Assembly: GCA_036250225.1 (NCBI GenBank)
Contig: JAPZLL010000011.1
Location: 62,001-126,000, forward strand
Direction: 5' to 3'
From: Cercophora sp. LCS_1
Taxonomy: Eukaryota; Ascomycota; Sordariomycetes; Sordariales; Lasiosphaeriaceae
DNA length: 64,000 nt
Numbering within the stretch: the stretch's first letter is position 1; each line of letters starts with the position of its first letter. The notes below the pieces were generated by a model. It was not told the origin of the DNA. It worked only from the letters and a program-made list of their open reading frames with translations, and made no database searches. This document shows positions 31,350-42,968 of this stretch, in pieces. The position numbers and the translations under genes are program-made.

Positions 31350-32313
31350 GTTGGCGGTGGTGGCGGGCGACCGGGAAGGCTGATTGGGTTGGCTGTGCGA
31401 CGTCTGTGGGATGTTGTAGGAGTTCAGTTGCTGACTGCTGTGGCGATTACGTTCATTGAGGTATGTCGCGCTTCAACGACGTCCTTTATACTTTTTCATG
31501 CTCGCTTCCATCACCGCGCGCTGCAGACTTAGCTTCGCATACCATTCGCCGCATCCATCGTGGTGCTGCGGTTGAACACAATGCGCATTCGTCGAGTGGT
31601 TTGGACCCAATTTCTCGCTGTTTCCTTCTCTTTCGGTGTTGCATCGTGAAGACGGCAAGAACACATGGTTCTCGCCTTCCTCGTTTGCCCCCGCAAAGTC
31701 GGACCCTCGCGTGACATCATGGGTATCCAAAGCCAAGATGGCTAGGGACCTTGATGGCTACACACACCTTAGGGCCAAGTGGGGGCATTCAGGTCCTCAA
31801 ACCCTCGGGTCAACACTCGAAGAGCAAAATCTGATGACTCCTGCCATTTCACTTTCTTTACGTAACGTGCTCAGCGCGATCACATCCCGTGCCAAGTGCT
31901 CTCACCGGCCTTGGCTTCCTGAACAGCAAACTTCAACTGTCAATTTTAGCGGATGAGCACCCTGATGACTGTGAAAATGTCTTCAAACGGTAAAAAAATC
32001 CTTATTCCTGGCTACAGGAATCGATAGTCTCTTGAAACTATTGCTGCTTCGCATGACGACGGGCGGCAACCTGGCCAGCATCTCCGTCATACGCCGTCTT
32101 CAGGGACCCGGGAGGTTGGGGACTTACCTCGCTCAAGGCAGTGAGTGAACCTCAGTGCCTTGAGGAAGACTCGTGAGCGTGGCGATCGGACGAGAACACC
32201 TCAGTATTAATGTGCCTTCACTTCCGCAACATTGACGAGCTCAAACACCAGCGCATGCAGCTCCATCGAAGCCATCCCCAGCATCCAAGAATTTCGCCTG
32301 CTTTGTGAGAACG
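31350..32313. other. Divergent promoter of the two His/Cys secreted proteins
   Basis: 964 bp. The plus- and minus-strand frames here look like chance. It contains GGACCTTGATGGC (31746-31758), related to the inverted-repeat arm upstream of the ZIP gene. Confidence 0.45.
31746..31758 (+). promoter_or_regulatory. Candidate shared element GRACCTTGAYGGC
   Basis: Differs by two transitions from 28239-28251 in the ZIP promoter arm. A similar string (GGACCTTGAAGGC) also occurs in the alcohol dehydrogenase coding sequence near 13275, so chance cannot be excluded. Confidence 0.25.
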
Positions 32314-34298
32314 ATGTACGCCCTCGGAGTCCACCCGTGGGCTCTGGCCCTCGTTCACGCCTTGGGCGTGGCAGCCCTACCCCAAGCAATCACCGATTCC
32401 CCGGGGTCGACCTGTTTGTAATTTATCCCCGTCACTTGTGTTTCAAAGGAGTCGAGGCTGACACAATGACGCAGCCAAACCACGCGCACCGTGTACGGAA
32501 TCCCGACTGCCGTCACAAACTATGCCGCCTTCTTATCCTCGCTGAATAGCGCATACTCCACCGCGGGCGTACCGTGGTCCGGAACCAGGATTCCCGTCTA
32601 CACTACAGTCGCCACGCTGGGCAACGGCGCCCTGGCCACTGGCCTGGGATACTATGACTCCAACGCCCTAGCTCTGGCGGGTTACAGCATTGTGACCTCG
32701 GTTGTGACCACCACGACGTGCGTGTCATCCACACAGACGCCCACACTGCCTCCCTCGCCTACCGGGTCGGACTGCACGCCGCATGGAGATCACTGTACGT
32801 CTCTCTGGCTTTGGCTCATTTTGTCTGCAATGCTAATGGCTTCTCAGGGCATTGCCAACCGTGGCCCTCAACAACGCAGACAGCCGCCACAGGCGAGTGT
32901 GAGCCTCACGGCGACCACTGGCACTGCCCGTCTGGTGTTCCTGAGCCCACAACTCCCCCGCCGCAGGCGACTCTGACGGCAACAAGCACTGTTGTTGGAG
33001 AGTGTGAGCCCCATGGCGATCATTGGCACTGTCCCTCGGGCGTTCCCGAACCGACAACCCCGCCACCACAGCCAACCCTCACGACCGCATCCACCACAGC
33101 AGCTGCTGAATGTGAGCCCCATGGAGACCATTGGCATTGCCCATCAGGAGTCCCAGAACCCACCACCCCTCCACCACAGCCAACGACGACTACACCACCA
33201 ACGACGACGACAGTAGCGGGTGAATGTGAACCTCATGGTGACCACTGGCACTGCCCTTCGGGCGTGCCTGAGCCAACTATTCCTCCACCACAGCCAACAG
33301 CAACGCAGCCGCCTACCACAACTGTTGCTGGCGAGTGTGAGCCGCACGGGGACCACTGGCATTGTCCATCAGGAGTCCCAGAACCCACCACCCCTCCACC
33401 GCAGTCGACGACGACTACACCACCAACGACGACGACAGTAGCGGGTGAATGTGAACCTCATGGTGACCACTGGCACTGCCCTTCGGGCGTTCCCGAGCCG
33501 GCAACCCCGCCTCCGTCGGGCGGTCCCTCAGACCCTCCGCCTTCCGAAGAGTGTGAGCCTCATGGTGACCATTGGCACTGTCCCGACGGTGTTCCTGAGC
33601 CAACTACCCCTCCTCCGACTTCTGGTGGTCCTTCCAATCCCCCGCCCTCTGGTGAGTGTGAGCCCCACGGCGACCACTGGCACTGCCCCGATGGCGTACC
33701 CGAGCCTAGTACTCCCCCACCGACTTCTGGCGGTTCGTCGGACACGCCAGCCTCCGGTGAATGCGAACCCCATGGCGATCATTGGCATTGTCCCGACGGT
33801 GTCCCCGAACCATCCACGCCACCGCCAACAAGCGAGGATCCAGCGAACCCTTCCACCTCTGGAGAGTGTGAGCCCCATGGTGATCATTGGCACTGCCCCG
33901 ATGGTGTACCCGAGCCTAATACTCCCCCACCGGGTTCTGGCGGTTCATCAGACACGCCAGCCTCCGGTGAATGCGAACCCCATGGCGATCATTGGCATTG
34001 CCCCGACGGTGTCCCCGAACCATCCACACCGCCGCCAACAAGCGAGGACCCAGCAAGCTCTTCCACCTCTGGAGAGTGCGAGCCCCATGGTGACCACTGG
34101 CATTGTCCCGATGGTGTCCCTGAGCCGACAACACCCCCCGGTACTCCTCGCCCTACCACTTTGTTGACGGCGGTGCCTACGCTGGTCACGTCAACTCGCG
34201 CTTCTGCTCCTGTTGTGACAGCGGGCGCAGACCGTCGTGTTGCTGGCAGTTTGTTGCTTGGCGTTGTTGTTATTGTTGTTCCTGTCTTGGTCGTCTGA
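32314..34298 (+). CDS. GPI-type wall protein with 13 HxxHxHC zinc-binding-type decapeptides, 624 aa
   Basis: Three exons: 32314-32417, 32475-32794 and 32848-34298 (introns GTAATT...ACGCAG and GTACGT...TCTCAG). Signal peptide MYALGVHPWALALVHALGVA is followed by a Thr-rich N-domain of about 100 residues. Twelve repeats of 34-38 residues come next, each containing CEPHGDHWHC then P[SD]GVPEP and a Pro/Thr/Ser linker. A thirteenth decapeptide (CTPHGDHWHC) is split by intron 2 at its Trp codon. The C-terminus ends in a hydrophobic tail (GSLLLGVVVIVVPVLVV) typical of GPI anchoring. HGDHWH is an HxxHxH triad, the zinc-binding motif known from streptococcal Pht proteins. I infer a surface zinc-binding or zincophore-like protein, with O-glycosylated linkers. 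Confidence 0.85.
32892..34140 (+). repeat. 12-unit coding tandem repeat
   Basis: Units of about 102-114 nt encode the HGDHWHC modules. Units 1-6 read CPSGV and units 7-12 read CPDGV. Linkers of units 3 and 5 are near identical, and the pair 8-9 is re-used as 10-11, so the array grew by at least two multi-unit duplications. Confidence 0.9.
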
Positions 34299-35615
34299 GT
34301 GATAATTTTGTTGGAGGTTCTAAGGGAACTTTTGGGAAGACATGGTCATCAATGATTTGGACGATGGTAATGGGTGAATGATCTTGGAGGGTACTCCTGC
34401 CGCTCTTTGGGCTACGACATACCTTTAGTTATAATCCTGTCCAAGCGGTGTTTCTCGGGTGGCCTCTTTAGTCCGCTTGGGTCAATAGCCAATAGTTTAT
34501 ATTCTCTGCTCGTCGCGGTACTCCTTGTGAATGGCGCTTTGATGCTATATGTCTGAACGAGGTAGACAGTCTGCTGCAATCCTATGCGGCAGGTACCATG
34601 GGCTAGACCAATGGAAGGTGGGCTCACTGTAAGACTCCACAACAAGGCATCGTACTTTGCTTCCCATGAACCACTTTCCTCCGAAGACGCAGATGTAATT
34701 GCGTGAGCCGAAATTGGTTGACTTTTTGGCTCGGACGCAACGGCCTGCGTCGGCTATGTTGGTGCCATTCCTGGTAAACAGCGAAAGGCTCCGAATACAC
34801 GCCGCCATGCTGATAGAAAGATGCAGGGGCCGTCCTGAGACTGTCTTGTTCCATCGGCAACCGGACACCCTCTTCACTTCGAAATTCTGCCTCACGTACC
34901 CTGGAGCCGAGAATACTAGAGTTCAACACGATTACTAGTACAACGTGCCACGCTGCAAGCAAGCAAGCGCAATCCTTCTGCAGGAGAAAGACCCTAGCAC
35001 CAATACTTCAAAAGCCACGGCGCGTGCCCTTTCTGCTTTGGGCTTCCCGAGCGTCCGCGGATGGGAAACTCAGATGCTGCAGGTTCAGCACAAGGCACGA
35101 TGACCCACGCTCGACCGCGACTTTGTAGGGTGGCGTCTCGTGTAACCAGTGCCGTATTGGGGTAGCGACTCAAAGCCCGAAGCGCCCATCACTTTTAACC
35201 TTGTCCCCAGGCACCCGGATTCTCCCCCACACCTCTTTCACCCTATCCTGGCCAATGTCTCGAGGCATGTGCCTGACGCCACAACTAAAGCTTCCCAACG
35301 CTGTATTACCCTAGATGTGTCCACGCTGACGGATACTAGTTTCGATTGGCAGGGTACTAACAGTCACAGCGGGACCTCATCGCTGGCGTTGGTGGTGTCA
35401 GCGGACGGTCGAGACCGAATGATGTCGGCTTGGCAGCGTATCTTGAGAGTGGCCGGGGTCGTCGGTTTGAGCCGCCGCCGATGTTGGAGAGGCAAGACGC
35501 AAAGTGTGTATAGAAGGGGCGGAAGTGTCGGTTTTCTGACCGGCTTCCCATCTTCCAACTTCTCTCCCATCATCCACCCATCCCAAGACATCTCGAATTA
35601 GCTGTCACAAGCAGA
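34299..35615. other. Intergenic, no supported gene
   Basis: 1.3 kb. Minus-strand frames at 34545-34962 can be joined by a GTACGT...ATCAG intron into a small Cys-containing protein, but there is no ATG start (only TTG), so I did not call it. Other frames have no features. Confidence 0.35.
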
Positions 35616-36450
35616 ATGCATCTCCCTCGCTTTGTGGCCATTGGTCTGGCATTCACCAGCCGACTGGTGAGTTGACTCTGCTGATCTTTCTCTCTTCCGG
35701 GTATTCCCTGGTAGGCTGACGCGAGAGCTCCGTCCTCTGTAGGGGAGCTGTGCTCCGCAAGCTGAAACCCAGGAGCTTGAGGTCTCGGATGGCCGCAAGC
35801 TTCCCGTGGTAGGCACGTTGCAGTGGCAGGGACCGGCGTTTCCGGATGGCCCTAACATCACCCTGAGTGGTACCCCCGAGTCCGTGCATGGAGGGCTTCT
35901 CAAGGTCAATCCCAAGTACGATGCGTGGGATATGCCTGGGTACGCTGAGGAGGCGGCCAGGTTGGGCCTCAGTCGAATCGGCGCGGGTGATCCCAACACG
36001 CTGGAGGCGAGACAGTGGGGAGAAGTAAGCGCTGTTCGTTTTGAGCCCGGCGGTTCGTGGTGAACTGACAGGTGTGTATCACAGGTGGTGTGCGGCAATT
36101 CCGCGTTCAACGTTGTCTGGGGTCTCGACTGCGAGATGAACTACAACTACTTGCGCCTTCTTGGCGGCGGTTGCTTCGCGGTACCTTTATCCTGCACCCG
36201 TGTTGCTCCCTGTAACAACTGCCAGTTCTACTTTTGTGACAAGGTAGGCAACAGGAGGAGCCCTAGATAATATGAAATGCTGACAATGTCATTCTAGACC
36301 GGCAATGGCATCTGGGGGGCCTGTCTGAACATTGCCCAGGACATGGCTCACATCTACGGTATTTGTGCCGGGTTTTCAATTACTGGAGGCAATGGGAGAC
36401 GTGTATTTGGTGGCCACGAAACCCAGCTCATCGGGCGTCGGTGGTGTTGA
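35616..36450 (+). CDS. Secreted cysteine-rich protein, 214 aa
   Basis: Four exons, all phase 0: 35616-35666, 35743-36024, 36085-36243 and 36298-36450. Introns have GTGAGT, GTAAGC and GTAGGC donors and CTGAC-type branch sites. A short hydrophobic leader (MHLPRFVAIGLAFTSRL) precedes the mature region. The first half contains a VVGTLQWQGPAFPDGPNITLSGTPESV segment. The second half is Cys-rich (VVCGNS, LDCEM, GGCFAV, LSCTRVAPCNNCQFYFCDK, GACLNI, GICAGF, RRWC), with a Gly-rich FSITGGNGRRVFGG near the end. It resembles fungal secreted proteins of unknown function; no family name is justified. All frames close exactly, which supports the model. Confidence 0.75.
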
Positions 36451-36652
36451 GGCGCGAGCGTGCCTTGGAGGGGGGCGGGGGGCACCACCGGTTTGCTTCT
36501 CGAACTCCTCCCACAGCGCAGATAGTCACGAATCTTTTACTCTCCCTGAGGTCAATTCACTTTCCGGCATATATTACGTGCAGTAACCCAGTCCGGGTAC
36601 CTTATTGATGGAGATGTAAGCGGATAGAAGTCTGGCATTGTCTCCTGCCCAC

Positions 36653-39600
36653 TTATCCCTGGACCCTCCAGCCTTCCACAAGCTCCCACTCCTTCTCGTC
36701 CTCCACACCCTCAATATGCCTCCAGATCCCCAACTCAACCAACAAATCCAGCGTTCCTTGACTCGCCAACTCCCACAAATAATACTCGTCGTTATTATAC
36801 GACATAGGCGACGGAACCTCAATCATCTCGTGCTCCAACAAAAGCCTAATAATCTCATGCCTCCCCTCCGCAATCGCAAAACTCAGCGCCGTAAACCGGC
36901 TCTTATCAGAATGATTCAAAAGCAAGCCAAACTTGCGATCCCCGCCGTACTTGCCAAGCGTATACCTCACAAACTCCACGTCCCCCTTTCCCGCAGCTAA
37001 AGACAACGGTGTCCGATCAAAAATGTTCGTCCGGTCCATCACCACACCCCTTATATCAGCGAGCAAAATCGCCATCTCCGTTCGACCCAGTTCCACAGCG
37101 AGATAGAGAGGCGTTCGAAGCTCGACATCCCGTGCGTTGAGATCGATCCCGCGCTGTCTGACAAGCAACTTGACGACGTCCGCGTGTCCACCCACGACAG
37201 CGACATGGAGCGGCGTCTGTTTCTGGTAATCCGCCAGATTCGGCTGGCAGCTCTTGTGGCGGAGAAACAACTCCACTGCCTCGACTCTACCCAAACCGGC
37301 CGCGATCGCCAGGGGCGTGCGGAACCTGTAGTCCGGGGAATTGATATCGTGGAACCGCCCCGGGTGGCAAAGCAGCTTGACGACCTTTTCGTTGCCGCCT
37401 TGGGCCGCCCAGTGCAGAACAGACATCTGCTTGTTATCCGTCATGGCGAGACTCTTGGGACTCAGCCGGCCTGAGTTGAGAAGGGTGTTGAGGGTCTGGA
37501 GGTGTCGACGGTCGCGGGATTCCCGCTCTTTCTTGTACTGTGCGTCTTTTTCAGCATCGCCGGTTGATCGGTGCGATGTTTCGCGGTATGTGTTTCTCGC
37601 GGCCCAGATCAAGGGTGTTGTCTGCGTGTTGTCGACCGTGTCAACGTCGACTACCTTGGCGACGCGGTAGTTCATTGCCAAGAGACCCATGGCCACGGCT
37701 GGCCAGCCGTTCCGTGCGGCGAGGGACAGCGGTGTTTGGCCTTCTTCGTTCTTTTCGTCGATCTTGACGTGGTGACGCTCTAGCGCTGCTGTGGCTGTTG
37801 CTAGGTGTCTGTACTCGCCGTCGCAGGCACATCGGAAGAGAAGTTTCTTGTATGCGATGATTTCTTTCTCTGTTTCGGTTCCGAATGGGACGAGGAGAGC
37901 GATCATGGCTGTGCTCTTTCGGCGGGCGGCATGCAGCAGGGGTGTATCGCGGGTTTGAGGAAGCGTGGTGAAGCCACTGTCGGCGCCGTTTTCGAGGAGG
38001 AGATGGACGAGGTCAAAGTCGTCGAGGTCGACAGCGTAAGCGAGTGCTGACTCCTTTCCGTGGACATGGCCGACATCCAGGTTTCCTGTCAAGTCCATGA
38101 AAACTGCAAGCTGGGTCAAGCCGAGAGCAATGCTGCTGTATACGCTCCATGGACGATCTTTTGCTTTTTTAAGCGCGAGGACGAGTGTGTCCGCAAATAT
38201 GGCGTCCTCTGTTTCTCCGTCATACTCGGCTTCTTCCTCTTCGCCTTCCGGATCTGTCAGGACAGTGTTTCCACACAGCATATACAACGCGGACACGGCA
38301 CCCTCTACAGCGTCATCCATCTCCAGGGCCACTTTGATGCGGTTCGTAGTTGGGAGTCGAGCCGGTCCGCGCTCTCTCAGCCTTTGGAGAATAGCTTCCC
38401 AAATTGTGGCCATGTCATTATCTTCGCGGAGGCTATCCGTTTCTTTCGAGATAATCCACGACATGCCACCAATCCCAAGCTCCAAGTGATTACACATGGC
38501 TCGACGATAGAACTCTGCGATGCCACGGAATATCCTCTTGGCATTGGTTCCCTCGAATGCGAGACTGGCCCACCGGAGGAATGGCTCTGGTTGTGTCCAG
38601 TCTCTCAAGTCAAGACACTCCTTTACGATTTCGACAACATTCTCCTCCGTGGGCCTGATGTGCAACTTTTCCCGGAAGGCTGAGAGCAGACAGAGGACAG
38701 CATCTGTTGTTGTTCCAAGCTCCTGCTCCACAAATGACGCTCTTATCGCCGTAAAGTCGTCGTTGACCAGTCGACGCTCAGCCTCCTTTCCTTGGAGGGT
38801 GACGTCGAGCCCTTTACAGACTGGCGACGAAACCATTGAACTTATCAAGGCCGTATAGATCTCCTGAGAGCAGATATCGACAAAAGATGCGCCTGTGTCG
38901 ACATAGAGGATGGGATATTGTCGGTTCTTCATCCCAGGGGCTCGGAGATGACTGTCAGCCCGTTGCCAGCCGAAGAATATCTTGCCCATGGAAGAGAACT
39001 TAGGCACGCCGAGAGGTGAGAAGAGGGGACCATCCGGCAGGATATCCTTGGGCCACAGGTTGACTAGTCCGTATTCCTCCTCCGGACTGACCTGAACATA
39101 TGCTTTTCGCAACGTTGGGGCGTTTTGTCCAAGAAGCAGCCGCAGATCGCCCTCAATGTAAGTACGCCGTCCCCAATGCACCTCGCCATCGCCGGTTGAA
39201 ACGATCCTCGCCCTTTCGACAAACCGCCCGCCGCCGTCTTCACTGTTCCGTTCCTTTTCAGAGTTTGACCAGAGCCAAAGTCCCAGGAGGGCTTCGATGG
39301 CAGCCGTATCGATGGTCCACCCGGTTGACGTGGATCCCGAAGGTTCTCGGAGCTCGACCGTTGCCACTTGGTGACTGTTGCCTGCTGGCTCCAACCTGCC
39401 TATCCCGACATGTAGTTGCATCGACTTCCGTTCGCTGGCATTGGCAAACAAGACCGACGCCACGTCACACACTGCCTTTCCAATTTGGCTCGCCTTTTCT
39501 CGACAATCCACAAGCTCACTGTCCCATGATTGGCACTCGTCCCCATCCGGTTGGTAGAGCGGTCGGTTCCCGGTCAGGTTTGCAAGCTTGACTCTCATGT

Positions 39601-41129
39601 CAAAGACAGCTTTTGGATCAAGCGGGCCGTGTGTTTTTGAACTTCCAGTCCCTTCGAGCTTTCCTCCATGGACAGAGATGTTGCTGGTGGCCTCCTCTTC
39701 GTTCTTTGTAGTGGTGTTGTCGCTATCTCCGGTCGCCATCTGGGCCCCATGCCCCTGTGGAGATTCACTCGGGACATCACTGGCAGTGACAACCCTACCG
39801 CTCACTTGAAACGAATATCCGGCATGCAACTGCGGTTTCGGGTCTCCGTCGTCAGAGTATCGGTGTTTTGCGCAGTCGCCACAGGCGAGATTGAAGGCCA
39901 GCCAATCCAACTCACAACCACGAGCATCGTGGCCATAGTGCTTGAGCTCGTTGTCCTCTTTGCCCCGTCGCTGCATCCGCACCATCCCGCGGAGCAGACT
40001 CATGATGATGGTGATGATCAGCTGTGCAATCGAGACCCATGCTGTGATGCCCCTTATGCCAATGAACTGACAGATAAACCCCACTAGTGTCAAGCCGGCG
40101 GCGAGAGAGGTTTGCAAGTGCTGGAAGTCGCCGTCAGTCGTCATTCAGTTTCGGTCGAACTAGACTTACCATCTTCTCCCTCCTCCGATCATCCATGGTC
40201 GAAATGACATACCTCTCCACCGGCCTCTTGGCCGTCTCGAAGATAGAATACGAGTCAAAAGTTTGATCTCCAATCTTCTGACCTCCGGGTTGCAACCACA
40301 CCAATCTCTCCTTCTCAGGCTCCCTCCCAGGATCAACAAACTCCCTCGTCGTCCTTCCAATCAGGGCCGCGCAGCTTCCCATCCCAAAGCACATCAACGC
40401 GGTCCCAGCAATGAACAAAATCGAGTCCCTATGCTCCGGCGGCCCCGTCGGTTCCTCCTCCTCCCTCCTTGTCAGTGGATCAACCGCCTCCTGTGCCGCT
40501 GACAAAAGCCCAACTGCATCCACCGCTGCCAACACCAACACCCCAGTCTGCAGGACCACTCCTATCGTCGCAACCGCCCAAAACACATACCCCGGCGGTT
40601 TGACAATGCCTACATTTAGACTCAAATTCGGCAAATCCACATCCGGCTCCGGCTCGTCCTCGGTCCCCCACCTCAACCACCTCCTCCACCCATTTTTCCT
40701 AGGGTTCTCCTCGCCAGACCTCGGCCACCGCCCCTGTCGCTTCAGATACCGCCTATAAATCCTCACATCCCCCGTCTCCCTCAAAACAACAAGCTCAAGC
40801 ACACTCGGCCCGCCTAAACTCCGCGTGATCCCACCCCGCGTGAACAATTCACAGACATCGCGCCCAGTAGAGGTGCACAGTTCCACCTCTGCGGCTGCGG
40901 CGCCCTCTGTCGCGCGCCCGATGAAGGCACGTAGATAAGTACCGCCACAGATGCGGATCGCTGAGACGAGGGCGGTAATGATGCCGATGGGCGCGGTCGC
41001 GAAGATGATGTAGTCAGCGATTGAGGTGCATTCGGAGAGGTATTGAATTGTCATAGACTCGCCGAAAAGGGCGAGGAGGGGGCCGAGGTCGGAGGCGAGG
41101 TTGTTGGAGAACTCAGAGAGGTCGGCCAT
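36653..41129 (-). CDS. Polytopic membrane protein with C-terminal ankyrin repeats, 1475 aa
   Basis: Two exons: 41129-40170 and 40120-36653 (49-nt intron GTAAGT...CTGAC...TTCCAG, phase 0). Without the intron the locus looks like two genes. The N-terminal third has about five hydrophobic segments (about 38-60, 181-206, 236-257, 321-345 and 347-364). A long middle region without P-loop or NACHT signature follows, including DTGASFVDICSQEIY and a FRGIAEFYRRAM helix-rich part. At least eight ankyrin repeats lie between about 1000 and 1460 (QKTPLHVAVVGGHADVVKLL, RTPLAIAAGLGRVEAVELFL). The start at 41129 is the first ATG followed by conserved-looking sequence. Function unknown; ankyrins imply protein binding on the cytosolic side. 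Confidence 0.85.
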
Positions 41130-41400
41130 GTTTTCGTCATGTCGCGTACACTTAGATGGGGTTGTGATGAAGCGAAGTGAGATGGAAATGGAAATGGAAA
41201 TGGCACAAGGCAGACGCGTTGGTTTTTTTCGGCGTTGGGGGTTGTGCCGCGGAAGGATCGCGCCTGCATGAGGTGTGTTGGTGCCAAGACAGCCGAAAGA
41301 TGATGAGCGAATGGGGTTTAGACGCAAGACTAGTATTTGAGACAGGGATATTTGGGGATGCAAAAAGTGAATCTTTATTGTTCAAAAAACTACGTCAAGA

Positions 41401-42968
41401 TCATTGGAAGCTCCTCTTCAAAATGTGTGGCTTTCTGCGCGCCAGATCAACAATCATCTCCCCAAAAAGGCCGTTCGCCCAGGAAAACCTGCCTCTGTTA
41501 GCATGAACCCATCACCACAAGGGAATACAACTCACCATTGTCTCGTCCACCGACTCGAATCATGGGCATTGATACTCTCATGCATCAACCCCAACCCATC
41601 CGTACTCCCAACTAACTCCTTCAACCTCGCCGAAATCTCTTTATCATCACTCGTCGTCAAGATCGCCACGACTGCCCCCATAGGCCACGCATTCCCCGGC
41701 CCCGTATGCGGACTCCCAACAGCATTGATAACCGGTCCCTCCATGAAATACGGATTCCCCTTCCCGCTGAGAATCCTCGCCCGCGTATGCTGATAAACCG
41801 GATCGTCAACCTTGACAAACCCCATCAACGGCGCAGCCAACAAACTCGGCAAATTCGCGTCATCCATGGCCCTCGCACCCCCATACCCATCCACTTCATA
41901 CGCGTACGCCTTACCCGTCTTGAGCCTCACGATCCCAAACTCCTCAATCGCTCGCCTAACCTCATTCGCCAAATCCACCATCTGCTTGGCCAGTTGTCCA
42001 TCCAACCTCTTCATAATGCCTGCAGCCCTGCCCAGATGCGCAGCAAACATCATATTCGCCGGTACCAAAAACTGCAACGTCGTCGCATCATCGCTCGGAC
42101 GGAACCCGCTCCGGATCAACCCGTTGCTACGAACCGGCTCACCAGCACCATCGTTCGAGAAGGTTTCCGTTGCGCGCGACGTCTCCCGGTTGAACATGTA
42201 CCCGTTGTCGAGGACCCGTCCGTCGTCGGCATACGTGCCGCGCTGCATGGTCTTAGCAGTGTCGAGGATGGTCTGGATTGTTTCCTTCCATTTGTGCTTG
42301 CCAAAGAACGAGGCGTCTTTGGTGGCGGTGTAGTACGAGTTGCTCAGTTGGAGGAACGAGGCTAAGCTGTCGAGTTCGTATTTGCATTCAAAGACGGTCA
42401 CGTCGCTGTAGTGCGGGAAGACGCGGTCGGTTTTGCTGGCGTCGTTGTGGGCGGGTGGAATCCCGGATTCCGAGGGCGGTTGGAAGGAGTTGCAGTAGGG
42501 ATCGGAGAGGATGTAGCGGGACTGAAGGTTGATGGCGCCACGGAAGAGAGGGGCGAGTTCGTGGGATGAGGAGGTTAAGAGGGAGGTGTAGGTTTCCAGT
42601 TGGTTGGTGCTATCTCGAAGCCACATTGCGTCAATATCGCCGGTTATGATGAAGGTAAGTTCCTCGGTGGGATTGAAGGAGGAGTTGCCGTGCCATTTTA
42701 TGGCGGTGTCAAGGGTATTGGGGAATGTGTTTTCGAAGAGGCGGGTGAGGTCCGGGTCGGATATGGTCTTGGTGAGGTTGCTGATGAGGGATTCGACTGA
42801 GGGAGAGGCGAATGTCCGGCAGTTGGAGGGGGGACGTTGGTAGGCGAGACGGTAGCGGCCGGATGAGAGAGGTGTGTTGCGGTTCTTGGAGTAGGATGAG
42901 TAGTCTGGACAGTCTTTTGAAGCTGCCTGGGTGAGAGGGACCAGTGGGAGGAGTGTCGTGAGCTTCAT
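41401..42968 (-). CDS. Glycoside hydrolase family 125, exo-alpha-1,6-mannosidase, 506 aa
   Basis: Two exons: 42968-41536 and 41488-41401 (47-nt intron GTGAGT...GCTAAC...GGCAG). A signal peptide (MKLTTLLPLVPLTQA) directs secretion. Family motifs: TGDIDAMWLRDSTNQL, DPYCNSF, VFPHYSDVTVFECKYELDS, SGFRPSDDA, TGPGNAWPMG, GLMHESINAHD and, across the splice, TRQWFSWANGLFGE. GH125 enzymes release non-reducing alpha-1,6-linked mannose from N-glycans or mannan; the GDID Asp and MHES Glu sit where the catalytic acid and base lie in the family. Length is typical for fungal members. Confidence 0.94.

Noticed and set aside
34545..34962. Possible two-exon small secreted Cys protein on the minus strand
   Set aside because: A GTACGT...ATCAG intron joins a hydrophobic leader to a Cys-containing body, but the leader frame has no ATG and an upstream stop.
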